Assembly (NCBI GenBank): GCA_965197005.1
Contig: OZ239982.1
Span: forward strand, 1,426,001 to 1,490,000
DNA length: 64,000 bases
From: G965197005 sp965197005
Lineage (GTDB): Bacteria > Pseudomonadota > Gammaproteobacteria > Pseudomonadales > Oceanobacteraceae
Reading direction: 5' to 3'
Part shown: in pieces, positions 34,401-43,204 of the stretch
Position numbering within the stretch: position 1 is the stretch's first letter
How the letters are laid out: each line of letters begins with the position of its first letter
Program-made: the position numbers and the translations under genes
The notes under the pieces: model-generated
The model's input: only the letters and a program-made list of their open reading frames with translations
Database searches by the model: none
Told to the model about the DNA's origin: nothing

Positions 34401-34994
34401 CGTGACATGCTTGAAGACCTTGATGATTTAAGTATCTTAGATGGTACTTTAGGCTTGGCTCAAGCGTTTCGTCGGGGCGTGGTTGCAGAGGGTGTTGAGA
34501 CCATTGCCCAAGGCGATATACTTTTAAAACTGGGCTGTGAAGTTGCCCAAGGTTTTGTGATTGCCAAGCCCATGCCCCAAGAGCAAGTATTAGACTGGAT
34601 TAAAAAATGGCAAGTGCCAAGTAGCTGGCAAGAGCAAGAACCCTTACAAAGAAAAGACATTCCTTTATTATTCTTATTACTAGGACACCAAAGCTGGACT
34701 AAGCGGTTCTTTCAATTTATCTCTTCAAATGACAAAGAAAATGACGTTAACTGGAGTGACTGCCGTTTTCATAACTGGCTAAAAGAAGATGGAAACCTGC
34801 ACTATAAAGATGAACCCATTATTGATGAATTAATTAATTTGCATGCCACCATACATGAGTTTGCACAAAATATGACTATTCAAAAATCAAAAAACCCAGA
34901 TGCTCCTTTAACGGATATGGAAACTGAACTTAAAAACATCAGTGAACAATTTTTATCCATGTTAAAAGAGCTGTCTTCCAGTAAATTAGATTAG
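31485..34994 (+). CDS. Multidomain c-di-GMP protein: Cache-HAMP-PAS-PAS-GGDEF-EAL-CZB
   Basis: A 1169-residue membrane protein. Transmembrane segments (~20-42 and ~262-288) flank a periplasmic Cache-like sensor; HAMP, two PAS domains (~370-480 and ~495-610), GGDEF (intact RLGGDEF at 695, I-site RKQD before it) and EAL (GFEALIRW, Glu824; DDFGTG, LKIDRSF and AEGVET present) follow. The C-terminus (~1060-1169) is a CZB zinc-binding domain with the expected ligands His1068 (HQSW), Cys1093, His1120 and His1124 (LHATIH). Both catalytic domains look active, so the protein could make or break c-di-GMP in response to periplasmic ligand, PAS signal and zinc or redox state. Confidence 0.9.
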   Translation: MNGKRQHISQQLNRRVKILGLITIISVATVIIIAYTSLLFQQKDRFISLKNSSVLEVENYLSDVFSSLQSINDALMVSDDKANLLNIALSHREKIKEVYLIENNKITSSSSYMLRDINLADKQLASWLANSFSNDVYMSQPFFDHNTIPYIYIGTKTRNESSQVIQTLVARLDLSNLWVYLNRLDLNKQASTVIYDKSGRIILHSNLQTLNNTRYIDKLFDNPEYTEITDLALKRRNKNQFFLLTGQRISSTTWYLAIEYSLSSVTSVFLLSVLVLALFFSLIIFLIYQINHFTSKKVIEPIFLLQRGVEELEAGNLNHRLNDFGNNELGYIALVLNKLSSRLSNTLANLNHRVKELNTNKQALEKSEANYRSVVNNVKEVLFNTDPQGRWQFLNPAWEEITGFSVEETLGKDISDFIYDEDVEHCLKTCHQILGCNLDSYEGEVRMLKKTGEYLFMQIFASPSFDDAGHILGVTGVLNNITEQKLALKQLKLTSKVYVNAREAIIIADHDGFIVDANPAYSSITGYEINDALTKNIGIENNNLNPIHFKQTVLEEANRVGYWSGELEQTDKNGNEFVIQLTISAITEGNKIQNYVALFSDVTEKFEYKKQLEYSAHYDSLTNLPNRILLAQNIKEAMAKALHEDYQIAICYLDLDGFKEVNDIYGHNTGDKLLIEIAENIKQTLRKQDFIARLGGDEFVAVLIDIEEEACKSVLMQLLQTVSQPMQVNHERKVQISASLGVTFYPQQGDFDADQLLRQADQAMYQAKILGKNRYHFFDTDKDRDLRGMNQILEQIALGVQKQEFVLFYQPKVMMKTGEVIGFEALIRWQHPERGLLSPFYFLDPLKNQPLSIEVGNWVIKQAISQLSTWNKNGFKTTISINVDSYQLQQSNFIASFIAILNEYPNVHNSQVEFEILESNALEDISSVSQVVKDCRDMGIHFALDDFGTGFSSLSHLKNLPVRDLKIDRSFIRDMLEDLDDLSILDGTLGLAQAFRRGVVAEGVETIAQGDILLKLGCEVAQGFVIAKPMPQEQVLDWIKKWQVPSSWQEQEPLQRKDIPLLFLLLGHQSWTKRFFQFISSNDKENDVNWSDCRFHNWLKEDGNLHYKDEPIIDELINLHATIHEFAQNMTIQKSKNPDAPLTDMETELKNISEQFLSMLKELSSSKLD

Positions 34995-35068
34995 TGCAAT
35001 AAAACAAAGCGCAAGTTTATATTTTGTAGTAATATTCAGGCTTTGAAATTGAATAAAGCAAGATAAAT

Positions 35069-36499
35069 ATGACCCTTTCACTTCCTGATTTTAAACTTGC
35101 CAATGTCTTGGTTGTTGGCGATGTTATGCTAGATAGATACTGGCATGGCAGCACCTCACGCATTTCTCCAGAAGCCCCTGTACCCGTAGTTAACATTAAC
35201 GATTTAGAAGACCGTGCAGGCGGTGCAGGTAATGTGGCATTAAACATTGCTGCACTAGGTGCAAACAGCAGTTTAATTGGCTTAATTGGTAAAGACGAAA
35301 ATGGCGAACAATTAACTCAGCTACTCAATAAGCAAGGCATTCAAACCGACCTAATTGATGATAACAATATTGCCACAATTACCAAATTACGCATTATCAG
35401 CCGCCACCAACAATTATTACGTTTGGATTTTGAACATCAAAATAACCAAATTAATGCAAAGTTGCTAGACAAAAAGGTTCATCAACGGCTTAAACAAAGC
35501 AATGCTTTGGTTTTATCAGATTATGGTAAGGGGGTATTACACAATCCCCAACCACTTATTGAGCAAGCAAAAAAAAATCATATCCCTGTACTTATAGATC
35601 CCAAAGGGACAGATTTTGAACGCTATCGCCATGCCAGTTTAATTACCCCAAATCTCAGTGAATTTGAAGCAGTTGTAGGTCAATGCAAAGATGATAAGCA
35701 GCTCGTAACAAAAGCACAAACACTCATTCAAGACTTACAACTAGATGCCATACTCATTACTCGTAGTGAAAAAGGCATGACCTTAGTCCAGCAAGATGCC
35801 CCTGTATTTCATTTACCCACCAGCGCACGGGAAGTATTTGATGTAACTGGGGCTGGAGATACCGTTATTGCTACGTTAGCAAGCTGTTTAGCAAGCGGTA
35901 TCAATCTCATTGATGCAACCTGTATTGCCAATGCTGCCGCTGGCGTAGTGGTTGGTAAATTAGGTACAGCCAGCATTAATCCTAATGAATTACAACAAGC
36001 ATTAACACCGCAAGCACCGCTTACAGGCGGCATCACCAGCAATCAAGATATGCAACAAATCATCAAAACAATTCATGCAAGAGGCGAAACCTTAGTAATG
36101 ACCAACGGCTGTTTTGATTTACTCCACCCTGGGCATATTCAATATTTACAAGAAGCAAAAAACTTAGGGGATTACTTACTGGTTGCGGTTAATTCTGATA
36201 AGTCAGTGCGCCGCTTAAAAGGCACTCAACGCCCTATTAATAACCTGCAAACTCGTATGCAAATGTTATCTGCACTGCAAAGCGTAGATTGGGTAACCGA
36301 TTTTAGTGAAGACACCCCGCAACGGCTTATTCAACAAATACTACCTGACATATTAGTTAAAGGTGGAGATTATCAAATACACGAAATTGCAGGTGCTGAT
36401 GCTATCAGCAATAACGGTGGTATGGTTAAAGTCTTGAGCTTTAAAGACAACCACTCAAGCTCTGCAATTATCAATAAAATCAAGGAGCAAAATATATGA
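35069..36499 (+). CDS. hldE: Bifunctional heptose 7-phosphate kinase / heptose 1-phosphate adenylyltransferase
   Basis: A 476-residue fusion of a ribokinase-fold kinase (residues ~1-320: VLVVGDVMLDRYWHG, RAGGAGNVALNIAALG, DVTGAGDTVIA) and a nucleotidyltransferase (~340-476: TNGCFDLLHPGHIQYL with HxGH, VNSDKSVRRLKG). It makes ADP-D-glycero-beta-D-manno-heptose for the LPS inner core. The stop overlaps the hldD start as ATGA. Confidence 0.96.
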   Translation: MTLSLPDFKLANVLVVGDVMLDRYWHGSTSRISPEAPVPVVNINDLEDRAGGAGNVALNIAALGANSSLIGLIGKDENGEQLTQLLNKQGIQTDLIDDNNIATITKLRIISRHQQLLRLDFEHQNNQINAKLLDKKVHQRLKQSNALVLSDYGKGVLHNPQPLIEQAKKNHIPVLIDPKGTDFERYRHASLITPNLSEFEAVVGQCKDDKQLVTKAQTLIQDLQLDAILITRSEKGMTLVQQDAPVFHLPTSAREVFDVTGAGDTVIATLASCLASGINLIDATCIANAAAGVVVGKLGTASINPNELQQALTPQAPLTGGITSNQDMQQIIKTIHARGETLVMTNGCFDLLHPGHIQYLQEAKNLGDYLLVAVNSDKSVRRLKGTQRPINNLQTRMQMLSALQSVDWVTDFSEDTPQRLIQQILPDILVKGGDYQIHEIAGADAISNNGGMVKVLSFKDNHSSSAIINKIKEQNI

Positions 36500-37455
36500 T
36501 TGTCGTAACAGGTGGTGCTGGTTTCATTGGAAGCAATATCGTCAAAGCATTAAATCAACAAGGGCGCACCGATATTATTGTGGTTGATGATTTAAAACAA
36601 GGTGAAAAAATTTACAATCTCAATGATTGTGATATTTGCGATTACATTCACTACCAACAATTTTTAACTCGTATTGAAATGGATCAACAGCTTGCTGAGC
36701 ATATTGAGGTTATCTTTCACCAAGGAGCATGCTCAGACACCACCAACTGGGACGGCGAATACATGATGCGTAACAACTATGATTACAGCAAAAATTTACT
36801 ACATTATTGCCAGTCATTAAAAATACCTTTTATTTATGCCTCTAGTGCCTCTGTATATGGTGGTAGCCAACATTTTATTGAACAGCGTGAATACGAAAAG
36901 CCCATTAACACCTATGCTTATTCTAAATGGCAGTTTGATCAATATGTTAGAAGCATTAAATCAAAGTTTGTTAGCCAAGTAGTTGGCTTACGCTACTTTA
37001 ATGTATATGGGGCACAAGAGCAGCACAAAGGGAATATGGCATCGGTCGTATATCATTTTAACCAACAAATTTTAGCCACAGGTGTATGTCAGCTATTTGC
37101 AGGGACAGATGGCTATGCAGATGGCGAGCAACAACGAGATTTTATTCTGGTTGATGATGTGGTTAAAGTTAATCTCTGGTTTTGGCAAAATACCAACGTA
37201 TCTGGCATTTATAACTTAGGTACAGGACAAGCACACAGTTTTAATGAAGTTGCCGATGCCGTCATAGATTGGCATAAACAAGCAGGCAACGCTGCCAGTA
37301 AACGCTATCGTGACTTCCCTGAACACTTACAAGGTGCATATCAAAGCTACACACAAGCAGACATTTCTCAACTAAGAAAAGCGGGCTATCAAGCAGACTT
37401 TGCAGATGTAAAAACAGGCGTTAAAACCTATTTGGACAGACTTAATGAACACTAG
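36496..37455 (+). CDS. hldD: ADP-L-glycero-D-manno-heptose 6-epimerase
   Basis: A 319-residue short-chain dehydrogenase-type epimerase. The NADP site is VTGGAGFIGSNIV, the catalytic Tyr-Lys are in TYAYSKWQFD, with FHQGACSDTT and LRYFNVYGAQEQHKGNMASV also typical. It converts the HldE product to ADP-L-glycero-D-manno-heptose. Overlaps hldE by 4 bp and the acyltransferase gene by 11 bp. Confidence 0.96.
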   Translation: MIVVTGGAGFIGSNIVKALNQQGRTDIIVVDDLKQGEKIYNLNDCDICDYIHYQQFLTRIEMDQQLAEHIEVIFHQGACSDTTNWDGEYMMRNNYDYSKNLLHYCQSLKIPFIYASSASVYGGSQHFIEQREYEKPINTYAYSKWQFDQYVRSIKSKFVSQVVGLRYFNVYGAQEQHKGNMASVVYHFNQQILATGVCQLFAGTDGYADGEQQRDFILVDDVVKVNLWFWQNTNVSGIYNLGTGQAHSFNEVADAVIDWHKQAGNAASKRYRDFPEHLQGAYQSYTQADISQLRKAGYQADFADVKTGVKTYLDRLNEH

Positions 37456-38344
37456 CTTATACCACCCAAAACATTGGGCAACTTGGTTTGGTGTAGGCTG
37501 TTTATGGCTTATTGCCCACTTGCCCTTTAGCATACAAATGCGACTTGGAAAGAGATTAGGCAATATTGCATATCGCATAGCCAAATCCAGACGGCATATT
37601 GCCGAAACAAATATTCGTTTATGTTTTCCAGAGTTATCAACAAACGAGCAAAATCAACTCGTTAAAAAAATATTTCGTGAGCAGTTTATCGGCTTTATTG
37701 AAACCACCATTGCTTGGTTTCGTCCACAAAACTATTTACTAGATAAAACAACATTTCATAACTTTGCACCTACCCAAGCCAAACTCGCAGCCAAAAAGCC
37801 GATTATGATATTAGGTGGTCACTATGCCATGCTTGATTTAGCAGGCACACTTGCCTGTAACCACATGAACCTTGCTATTAGTTATCGTCCCCTTAATAAT
37901 CCTGTTTTAAATTACGTTATGGAGCGTGCTCGCAAACAGATTTATTCTGCCTGTTTAACCCGTAAAGAAACACGTAAATTTATTCGTACAATTAAGCAAG
38001 GTTATCCACTTTGGTACTTACAAGACCAAGATTTAGGCAGAGAGAATAGTGTTTTTGTTAACTTTTTTGGCATTCCTACCGCTACGATTAATGCCACATC
38101 AAGAATTGCCGCTATTGCAAAAGCCGAAGTCATTCCCGTCAGTTTTTTTCGCCGTCAAGACTATAGCGGCTATGACATTTACTTTCTTGATCCACTCCCC
38201 ATTCCAAGTGGTGATGAAATACAAGATGCACAATTAGCAAATGACGTATTAGAAGCACAAATCAAACGCCGACCCGATCAGTATCTATGGTTGCACAAAC
38301 GCTTTAAAACCCGTCCAAATGAGCAGGACGAAAGTCTATACTAA
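37445..38344 (+). CDS. Lipid A biosynthesis acyltransferase, LpxL/HtrB family
   Basis: A 299-residue inner-membrane acyltransferase with an N-terminal hydrophobic segment. The catalytic HX4D is GGHYAMLDLAG; ICxxx-type motifs DLGRENSVFVNFFG and VIPVSFFRR follow. It adds a secondary acyl chain to Kdo2-lipid IVA. Which acyl chain and position (LpxL or LpxM role) cannot be told. Part of the hldE-hldD-acyltransferase operon; its last 41 bp overlap the convergent tilS. Confidence 0.88.
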   Translation: MNTSLYHPKHWATWFGVGCLWLIAHLPFSIQMRLGKRLGNIAYRIAKSRRHIAETNIRLCFPELSTNEQNQLVKKIFREQFIGFIETTIAWFRPQNYLLDKTTFHNFAPTQAKLAAKKPIMILGGHYAMLDLAGTLACNHMNLAISYRPLNNPVLNYVMERARKQIYSACLTRKETRKFIRTIKQGYPLWYLQDQDLGRENSVFVNFFGIPTATINATSRIAAIAKAEVIPVSFFRRQDYSGYDIYFLDPLPIPSGDEIQDAQLANDVLEAQIKRRPDQYLWLHKRFKTRPNEQDESLY

Positions 38345-39668
38345 GCGTTACGCCCTCCTCTTTAGAACAATAAACCGTACTATCTATACCCAAATTAAGT
38401 AACGCAACGGGTTTATTTGCTCGTAATAAAACAGGGTAACTTGAACGTAACCAAGGGGGAATATTGCCCTCTTGAAATAACTGTTTAAAGGTTTTATGTC
38501 CTCGCTTAGGCAAATCCAATTGACGTACAGCAACCTGACTGGCAGCTTGTAATTGATAGCTACCCGCTTGCAAATGCCCGCTGTTTTTGAAACGCAAACA
38601 GTATGCCCCCCAATTAGGTATTTGCGCTGCGTTATTTGTGTTAAGACAAATTGTTTGTAAGCCTAAGGCAGGTTCTTCTGGCAAAATCCAATAAAGTACA
38701 CCTTGATAACGTGTTAAAAACCCATTTTGATAACGATATTCAGGTGTTGCAGAAAACTTTGCAGCAATTACGCTATGCTGTATTTCTGCTAATTGTTTGG
38801 CATTAGGCGCATACAGACCTAAACGACTAAACCAGTGACGAATAATTAAATTTTGTCGCTTAACTGGCTGCTGCTGAAGTTTATCTAGCTGTAAAGAACA
38901 TGCCCCTGTATAAGGATAAATAGAGGTTTGATGACAAACTTGATAATACGGCTCAAGTAAATCAGTTAGGCTTTGATAATCTTCATTAAGCTGCTGCATA
39001 CTGCGATAAATTTGTGCTTGGCGTTGCCCAAAATGCGCCCACATATTAGGTAAAATATCTGCACGCAACGCATTGCGCTTAAACTTGGTATCTTGATTAC
39101 TCTTATCTTCTTGCCAAATAATCTCATGGGTGTTGGCATAATCTTGCAATTGATGTTTATACAAAGATAAAAATGGACGAGCCAATATAAATCCAGAATA
39201 CGACTGTACCTCTTGTATGCCTCTTAATCCTTTCAGTGCTGCCCCACGTAATAAGCGTAAAAAAAAAGTTTCTACCTGATCATCAAGATGATGCGCCAAA
39301 AACAACCAGCCCCGCTCTGGCATTAAAGCAGTAAAGGCATCAAAGCGTGCTTTGCGTGCTTGTAACTCAAGACTTGCACCCTGTTCAACCTTAACCTCCT
39401 TGGTTATCAGCTTAATATGCAAACCATCACAGAGCTGTTTACAATGCTCACTAACATGCTCCGCATTAGGCTGTAAACAATGATTAATATGAATTGCAGT
39501 AATTTGCTGGCAAGGCACAACCTGAGCTAACGCATGTAGCAGCACAGAAGAATCTAAACCGCCACTTAAAGCAATAAAGACCGTCTGCGTTGTTGTCATC
39601 TGCTGGCGTTGAAAAAAATCAACCAATGCTTTATCAATGATAGATAAGCTCAAGTTGCTGCTCTCCAT
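38304..39668 (-). CDS. tilS: tRNA(Ile)-lysidine synthase
   Basis: A 454-residue N-type ATP pyrophosphatase that changes C34 to lysidine in tRNA-Ile(CAU). It has the PP-loop FIALSGGLDSSVLLHAL, LAHHLDDQVETFFLRLLRGA, and RALRADILPN-like RNALRADILP, then the C-terminal TilS domains. The start overlaps the end of dnaE by 35 bp; a later Met (39599) would start just before the PP-loop. Confidence 0.93.
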   Translation of the reverse strand: MESSNLSLSIIDKALVDFFQRQQMTTTQTVFIALSGGLDSSVLLHALAQVVPCQQITAIHINHCLQPNAEHVSEHCKQLCDGLHIKLITKEVKVEQGASLELQARKARFDAFTALMPERGWLFLAHHLDDQVETFFLRLLRGAALKGLRGIQEVQSYSGFILARPFLSLYKHQLQDYANTHEIIWQEDKSNQDTKFKRNALRADILPNMWAHFGQRQAQIYRSMQQLNEDYQSLTDLLEPYYQVCHQTSIYPYTGACSLQLDKLQQQPVKRQNLIIRHWFSRLGLYAPNAKQLAEIQHSVIAAKFSATPEYRYQNGFLTRYQGVLYWILPEEPALGLQTICLNTNNAAQIPNWGAYCLRFKNSGHLQAGSYQLQAASQVAVRQLDLPKRGHKTFKQLFQEGNIPPWLRSSYPVLLRANKPVALLNLGIDSTVYCSKEEGVTLSIDFRPAHLDGF

Positions 39669-42600
39669 AAAGCTGTTTTAATAAAGTTAACTGTTCATCG
39701 CACGGCTGTACACGGAAATTTGATCCTAACTGAATATCACACACGCAAGTTTGGGTGGCAACCTGTAACAATAAATCACAGCCCTGTAAATCTTTATATT
39801 GAAGTTGCTTATCTAGCTGAGCACAAAAATCACTGGCTAATGCCTGTTGCCCTAATTTTAACCTTAACTGTTTTATTTTTTGCTTGCGTAAGACCTCTAA
39901 TGGATACAGCATACGAGCCACTAAACGCTGTCCTCCTCGATACTCATCTTTACTCACCAACACATCTAGCACCCAAACCTGATCTAACTTAACCTGATGA
40001 AAATACTCATCATAAATGGCATTGTCTTTGTCATTAAATATGCCAACCTCTACCCTTGCACTGTTATCATCAAGGGTAATAAACCCTATGTTATCTCCAC
40101 GTTTGCTCTTCATGCTACGTTTATCTACCACCAAACCTGCAATTTTTTGACTGTCTTTACTGGCTGTAAGTTGGGCTAATTCTGCACTTAACCAAGGGCG
40201 CAGTTCTTGAGCATATTCGGTATATGGGTGCCCACTCATATATAAGCCTAAAACCCTTTTTTCATGTTCTAAACGAACCCCCATACGCCAAGGTAAAACA
40301 CCACGATGATGAGCGTAAGGATCTGTAGGTAGGTCATCTACCAAAGGCATATCTGCAAATAAATCCTGCATACCTGCCGCCTGATTATTTGCCTGCTGTT
40401 CTGCGGTGCGTATGGCATCAGAAATACTGGCAAATAAAATAGCACGCTCTGGACTGTTCTCTATATAGTCAAATGCACCACTTAACACCAATGCCTCTAA
40501 TGCTCGCTTATTAACATGTTTACTATCAACACGTTGGCAAAAATCGTATAAATCAAGAAAGGCACCACCTGTATTGCGAGCACGAACAATCGCCTGTGCA
40601 GGCTCGTAGCCCAATCCCTTAATCGCACCCAAACCATAAACAATGGCATTATCTGTTGTCACCGTAAAACCATAATCACTGCGATTGATATCTGGCAAAT
40701 TCACTTTTAGCCCCATACGCAGACATTCTTCATATAAAGGCACAATTTTCTCGGTTTTTTCTATTTCAGAGGTCAGTGCAGACGCCATAAAAGGGGCAGG
40801 ATAATGGGTTTTTAAATATAAAGTCTGATAAGCCACCAACGCATAAGCAGCAGAATGGGATTTATTAAATCCATAACCTGCAAATTTCTCAACCAAGTCA
40901 AAAATTTTCATAGCAAGATCAGGATCAACACCCTGTTTACTTGCCCCTTCACGGAATACCTCACGCTGTTTTGCCATTTCTTCGGGTTTTTTCTTACCCA
41001 TTGCTCGGCGCAAAATATCTGCCTCTCCTAAGGTGTAACCTGCTAATACCTGAGCAATTTGCATCACTTGCTCCTGATAAACAATCACCCCATAAGTTGG
41101 CTCTAAAATCTCTTTTAAACTCTCATGCTGATAATCCACATGGGGATATGCCAAAGGCGCATCGCCATGCTTACGCGCAATAAAATCGTCCACCATACCT
41201 GACTCCAAAGGTCCGGGACGGAACAAGGCAACCAATGCAATCATATCTTCAAGGCTATCCGGTTTAAGACGTTCAACCAGTTTTTTCATACCACTTGATT
41301 CAAGCTGAAACACAGCGGTGGTATGTGCCGTTTTTAAATAAGCAAATGACGCTTTATCATCAAGTGGAATAAAATCAATATCTAATTTAGAACTCTGTGC
41401 AGGTAAATTGGCATTAATCGTATCCACCGCTCCTTGAATGATGGTCAACGTACGCAACCCTAAAAAGTCAAACTTAACCAAACCTGCATCTTCTACATCA
41501 TTTTTATCATATTGAGTGACCAGTCCAGAGCCATCTTCTTCGCAAGCGGTAGCAGAAAAATCCGTGAGCTTAGTCGGCGCAATCACCACGCCACCTGCAT
41601 GCTTACCTGTTTGTCTGGTAATGCCTTCTAACTTAAGTGCCATATCCCACACTTCTTGGGCATCATCTTCAGACTCTAGCATCGCCTTAATCTGCGGCTC
41701 TTCTTCTATAGCGGCGTTTAACGTCATGCCGGGCGTTGCAGGAATAAGTTTAGAGAGCTTATCCGCCATTCCAAAGGGCTTATCTTGCGCTCTAGCAACA
41801 TCACGCACCACCGCTTTAGCGGCCATAGTACCAAAAGTAACTATTTGTGAAACTGCATCACGCCCATAGGTGTCTGCCACATATTGAATAACTTGCTCAC
41901 GTTTATCCATACAAAAATCAATATCAAAATCAGGCATAGAGACCCGCTCTGGATTTAAAAATCGTTCAAATAACAAGTCATACTGTAATGGATCTAAATC
42001 GGTAATTTTTAAGGCATAGGCAACCAAAGAACCAGCACCAGAACCACGTCCTGGACCTACGGGTATGCGCTGTTCTTTTGCCCACTGGATAAAATCCATC
42101 ACAATTAAAAAATAACCCGGAAAGCCCATTTGAATGATAATATCCAACTCAAATTCTAAGCGTTCTTGATAAACAGATAGCGCAGGCAAAGTAGTAGATG
42201 CACTGCTTTTTTGCAAATTGGCATAACGTTCATCTAGCCCTTTATGTGATACTTGACGAAAGAACTGCTCCTCACTCAAGCCATCAGGAATAGGAAAATC
42301 TGGCAAAAAGCACTCGCCTAATTTAATTTGATAGCTACAGCGTTTGGCAATTTCTAAGGTGTTTTCAAGCGCACTGGGTAAGTCGGCAAACAACTTTTGC
42401 ATTTGCTCGCTACTTTTAAAAAACTGTTGCTTACTAAACTCTTTAGGACGACGCTTATCTTCTAATGCAAAGCCTTGCCCTATTGCCACTCGTGTTTCAT
42501 GTGCTGCAAATTCATCTGGTTCTAAAAAACGGACATCGTTGGTGGCAACAAGAGGTAAGGCAAGTGACTCACTAAGCGCAACCTGTGCACGGATAAGACT

Positions 42601-43134
42601 TTCATCATGAGATAAACCAAAGCGTTGCACCTCTAAATAAAATCGTTCAGGAAAATGCGCTTTAAATCTATTAGCTAATTGTGTTGCCTGCTGCTTATCT
42701 CCTTTTAAAAAAGCCTGATTAATGCCTCCATGTAAACCACCACAAAGTAAAATCAATCCCTCATTGGCCTGTAACAGCCAATCGAGCTTAATAATAGGCT
42801 TATCCCATTTTTGATTCTCGCTAAAACCCTTAGAGATTAAGCTCATCAAATTAAAATAGCCTGCCTCATTTTGTACCAACAGTGCCATGCGTGACGGTTT
42901 ATGCTCATCTTCAAGATTTTCCAACCATATTTCTGCCCCTAAAATGGGCTTAACCCCTGCATTTAATGCCGCCTTATAAAACTTAATAGCCGCATACATA
43001 TTACCTTGATCAGTTAATGCCACCGCTGGCATATTTTTCTCTACGCACTGCTTAAACAAGTCTTTAATGCGAATAATACTGTCATTAAGAGAAAATTCAG
43101 AATGCACTTTAAGGTGCACAAAAGGGGTGGGCAT
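39634..43134 (-). CDS. dnaE: DNA polymerase III alpha subunit
   Basis: A 1166-residue replicative polymerase. The PHP domain is at the N-terminus (HLKVHSEFSLNDSIIRI), the polymerase core has GPGRGSGAGSLVAYALKITDLDP and PDFDIDFCMDKREQVI (catalytic Asp residues), and the C-terminal part has the OB fold. ATG 43134 with GGAG upstream is chosen over an upstream TTG. Followed by tilS in the same orientation, preceded by rapA. Confidence 0.96.
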   Translation of the reverse strand: MPTPFVHLKVHSEFSLNDSIIRIKDLFKQCVEKNMPAVALTDQGNMYAAIKFYKAALNAGVKPILGAEIWLENLEDEHKPSRMALLVQNEAGYFNLMSLISKGFSENQKWDKPIIKLDWLLQANEGLILLCGGLHGGINQAFLKGDKQQATQLANRFKAHFPERFYLEVQRFGLSHDESLIRAQVALSESLALPLVATNDVRFLEPDEFAAHETRVAIGQGFALEDKRRPKEFSKQQFFKSSEQMQKLFADLPSALENTLEIAKRCSYQIKLGECFLPDFPIPDGLSEEQFFRQVSHKGLDERYANLQKSSASTTLPALSVYQERLEFELDIIIQMGFPGYFLIVMDFIQWAKEQRIPVGPGRGSGAGSLVAYALKITDLDPLQYDLLFERFLNPERVSMPDFDIDFCMDKREQVIQYVADTYGRDAVSQIVTFGTMAAKAVVRDVARAQDKPFGMADKLSKLIPATPGMTLNAAIEEEPQIKAMLESEDDAQEVWDMALKLEGITRQTGKHAGGVVIAPTKLTDFSATACEEDGSGLVTQYDKNDVEDAGLVKFDFLGLRTLTIIQGAVDTINANLPAQSSKLDIDFIPLDDKASFAYLKTAHTTAVFQLESSGMKKLVERLKPDSLEDMIALVALFRPGPLESGMVDDFIARKHGDAPLAYPHVDYQHESLKEILEPTYGVIVYQEQVMQIAQVLAGYTLGEADILRRAMGKKKPEEMAKQREVFREGASKQGVDPDLAMKIFDLVEKFAGYGFNKSHSAAYALVAYQTLYLKTHYPAPFMASALTSEIEKTEKIVPLYEECLRMGLKVNLPDINRSDYGFTVTTDNAIVYGLGAIKGLGYEPAQAIVRARNTGGAFLDLYDFCQRVDSKHVNKRALEALVLSGAFDYIENSPERAILFASISDAIRTAEQQANNQAAGMQDLFADMPLVDDLPTDPYAHHRGVLPWRMGVRLEHEKRVLGLYMSGHPYTEYAQELRPWLSAELAQLTASKDSQKIAGLVVDKRSMKSKRGDNIGFITLDDNSARVEVGIFNDKDNAIYDEYFHQVKLDQVWVLDVLVSKDEYRGGQRLVARMLYPLEVLRKQKIKQLRLKLGQQALASDFCAQLDKQLQYKDLQGCDLLLQVATQTCVCDIQLGSNFRVQPCDEQLTLLKQLYGEQQLELIYH

Positions 43135-43204
43135 CGCAAACACTCCAAACAAAATAAATTATTTTAACGCATCTAATACGCTGTTATGCACTACGGCTAA
43201 ATTC

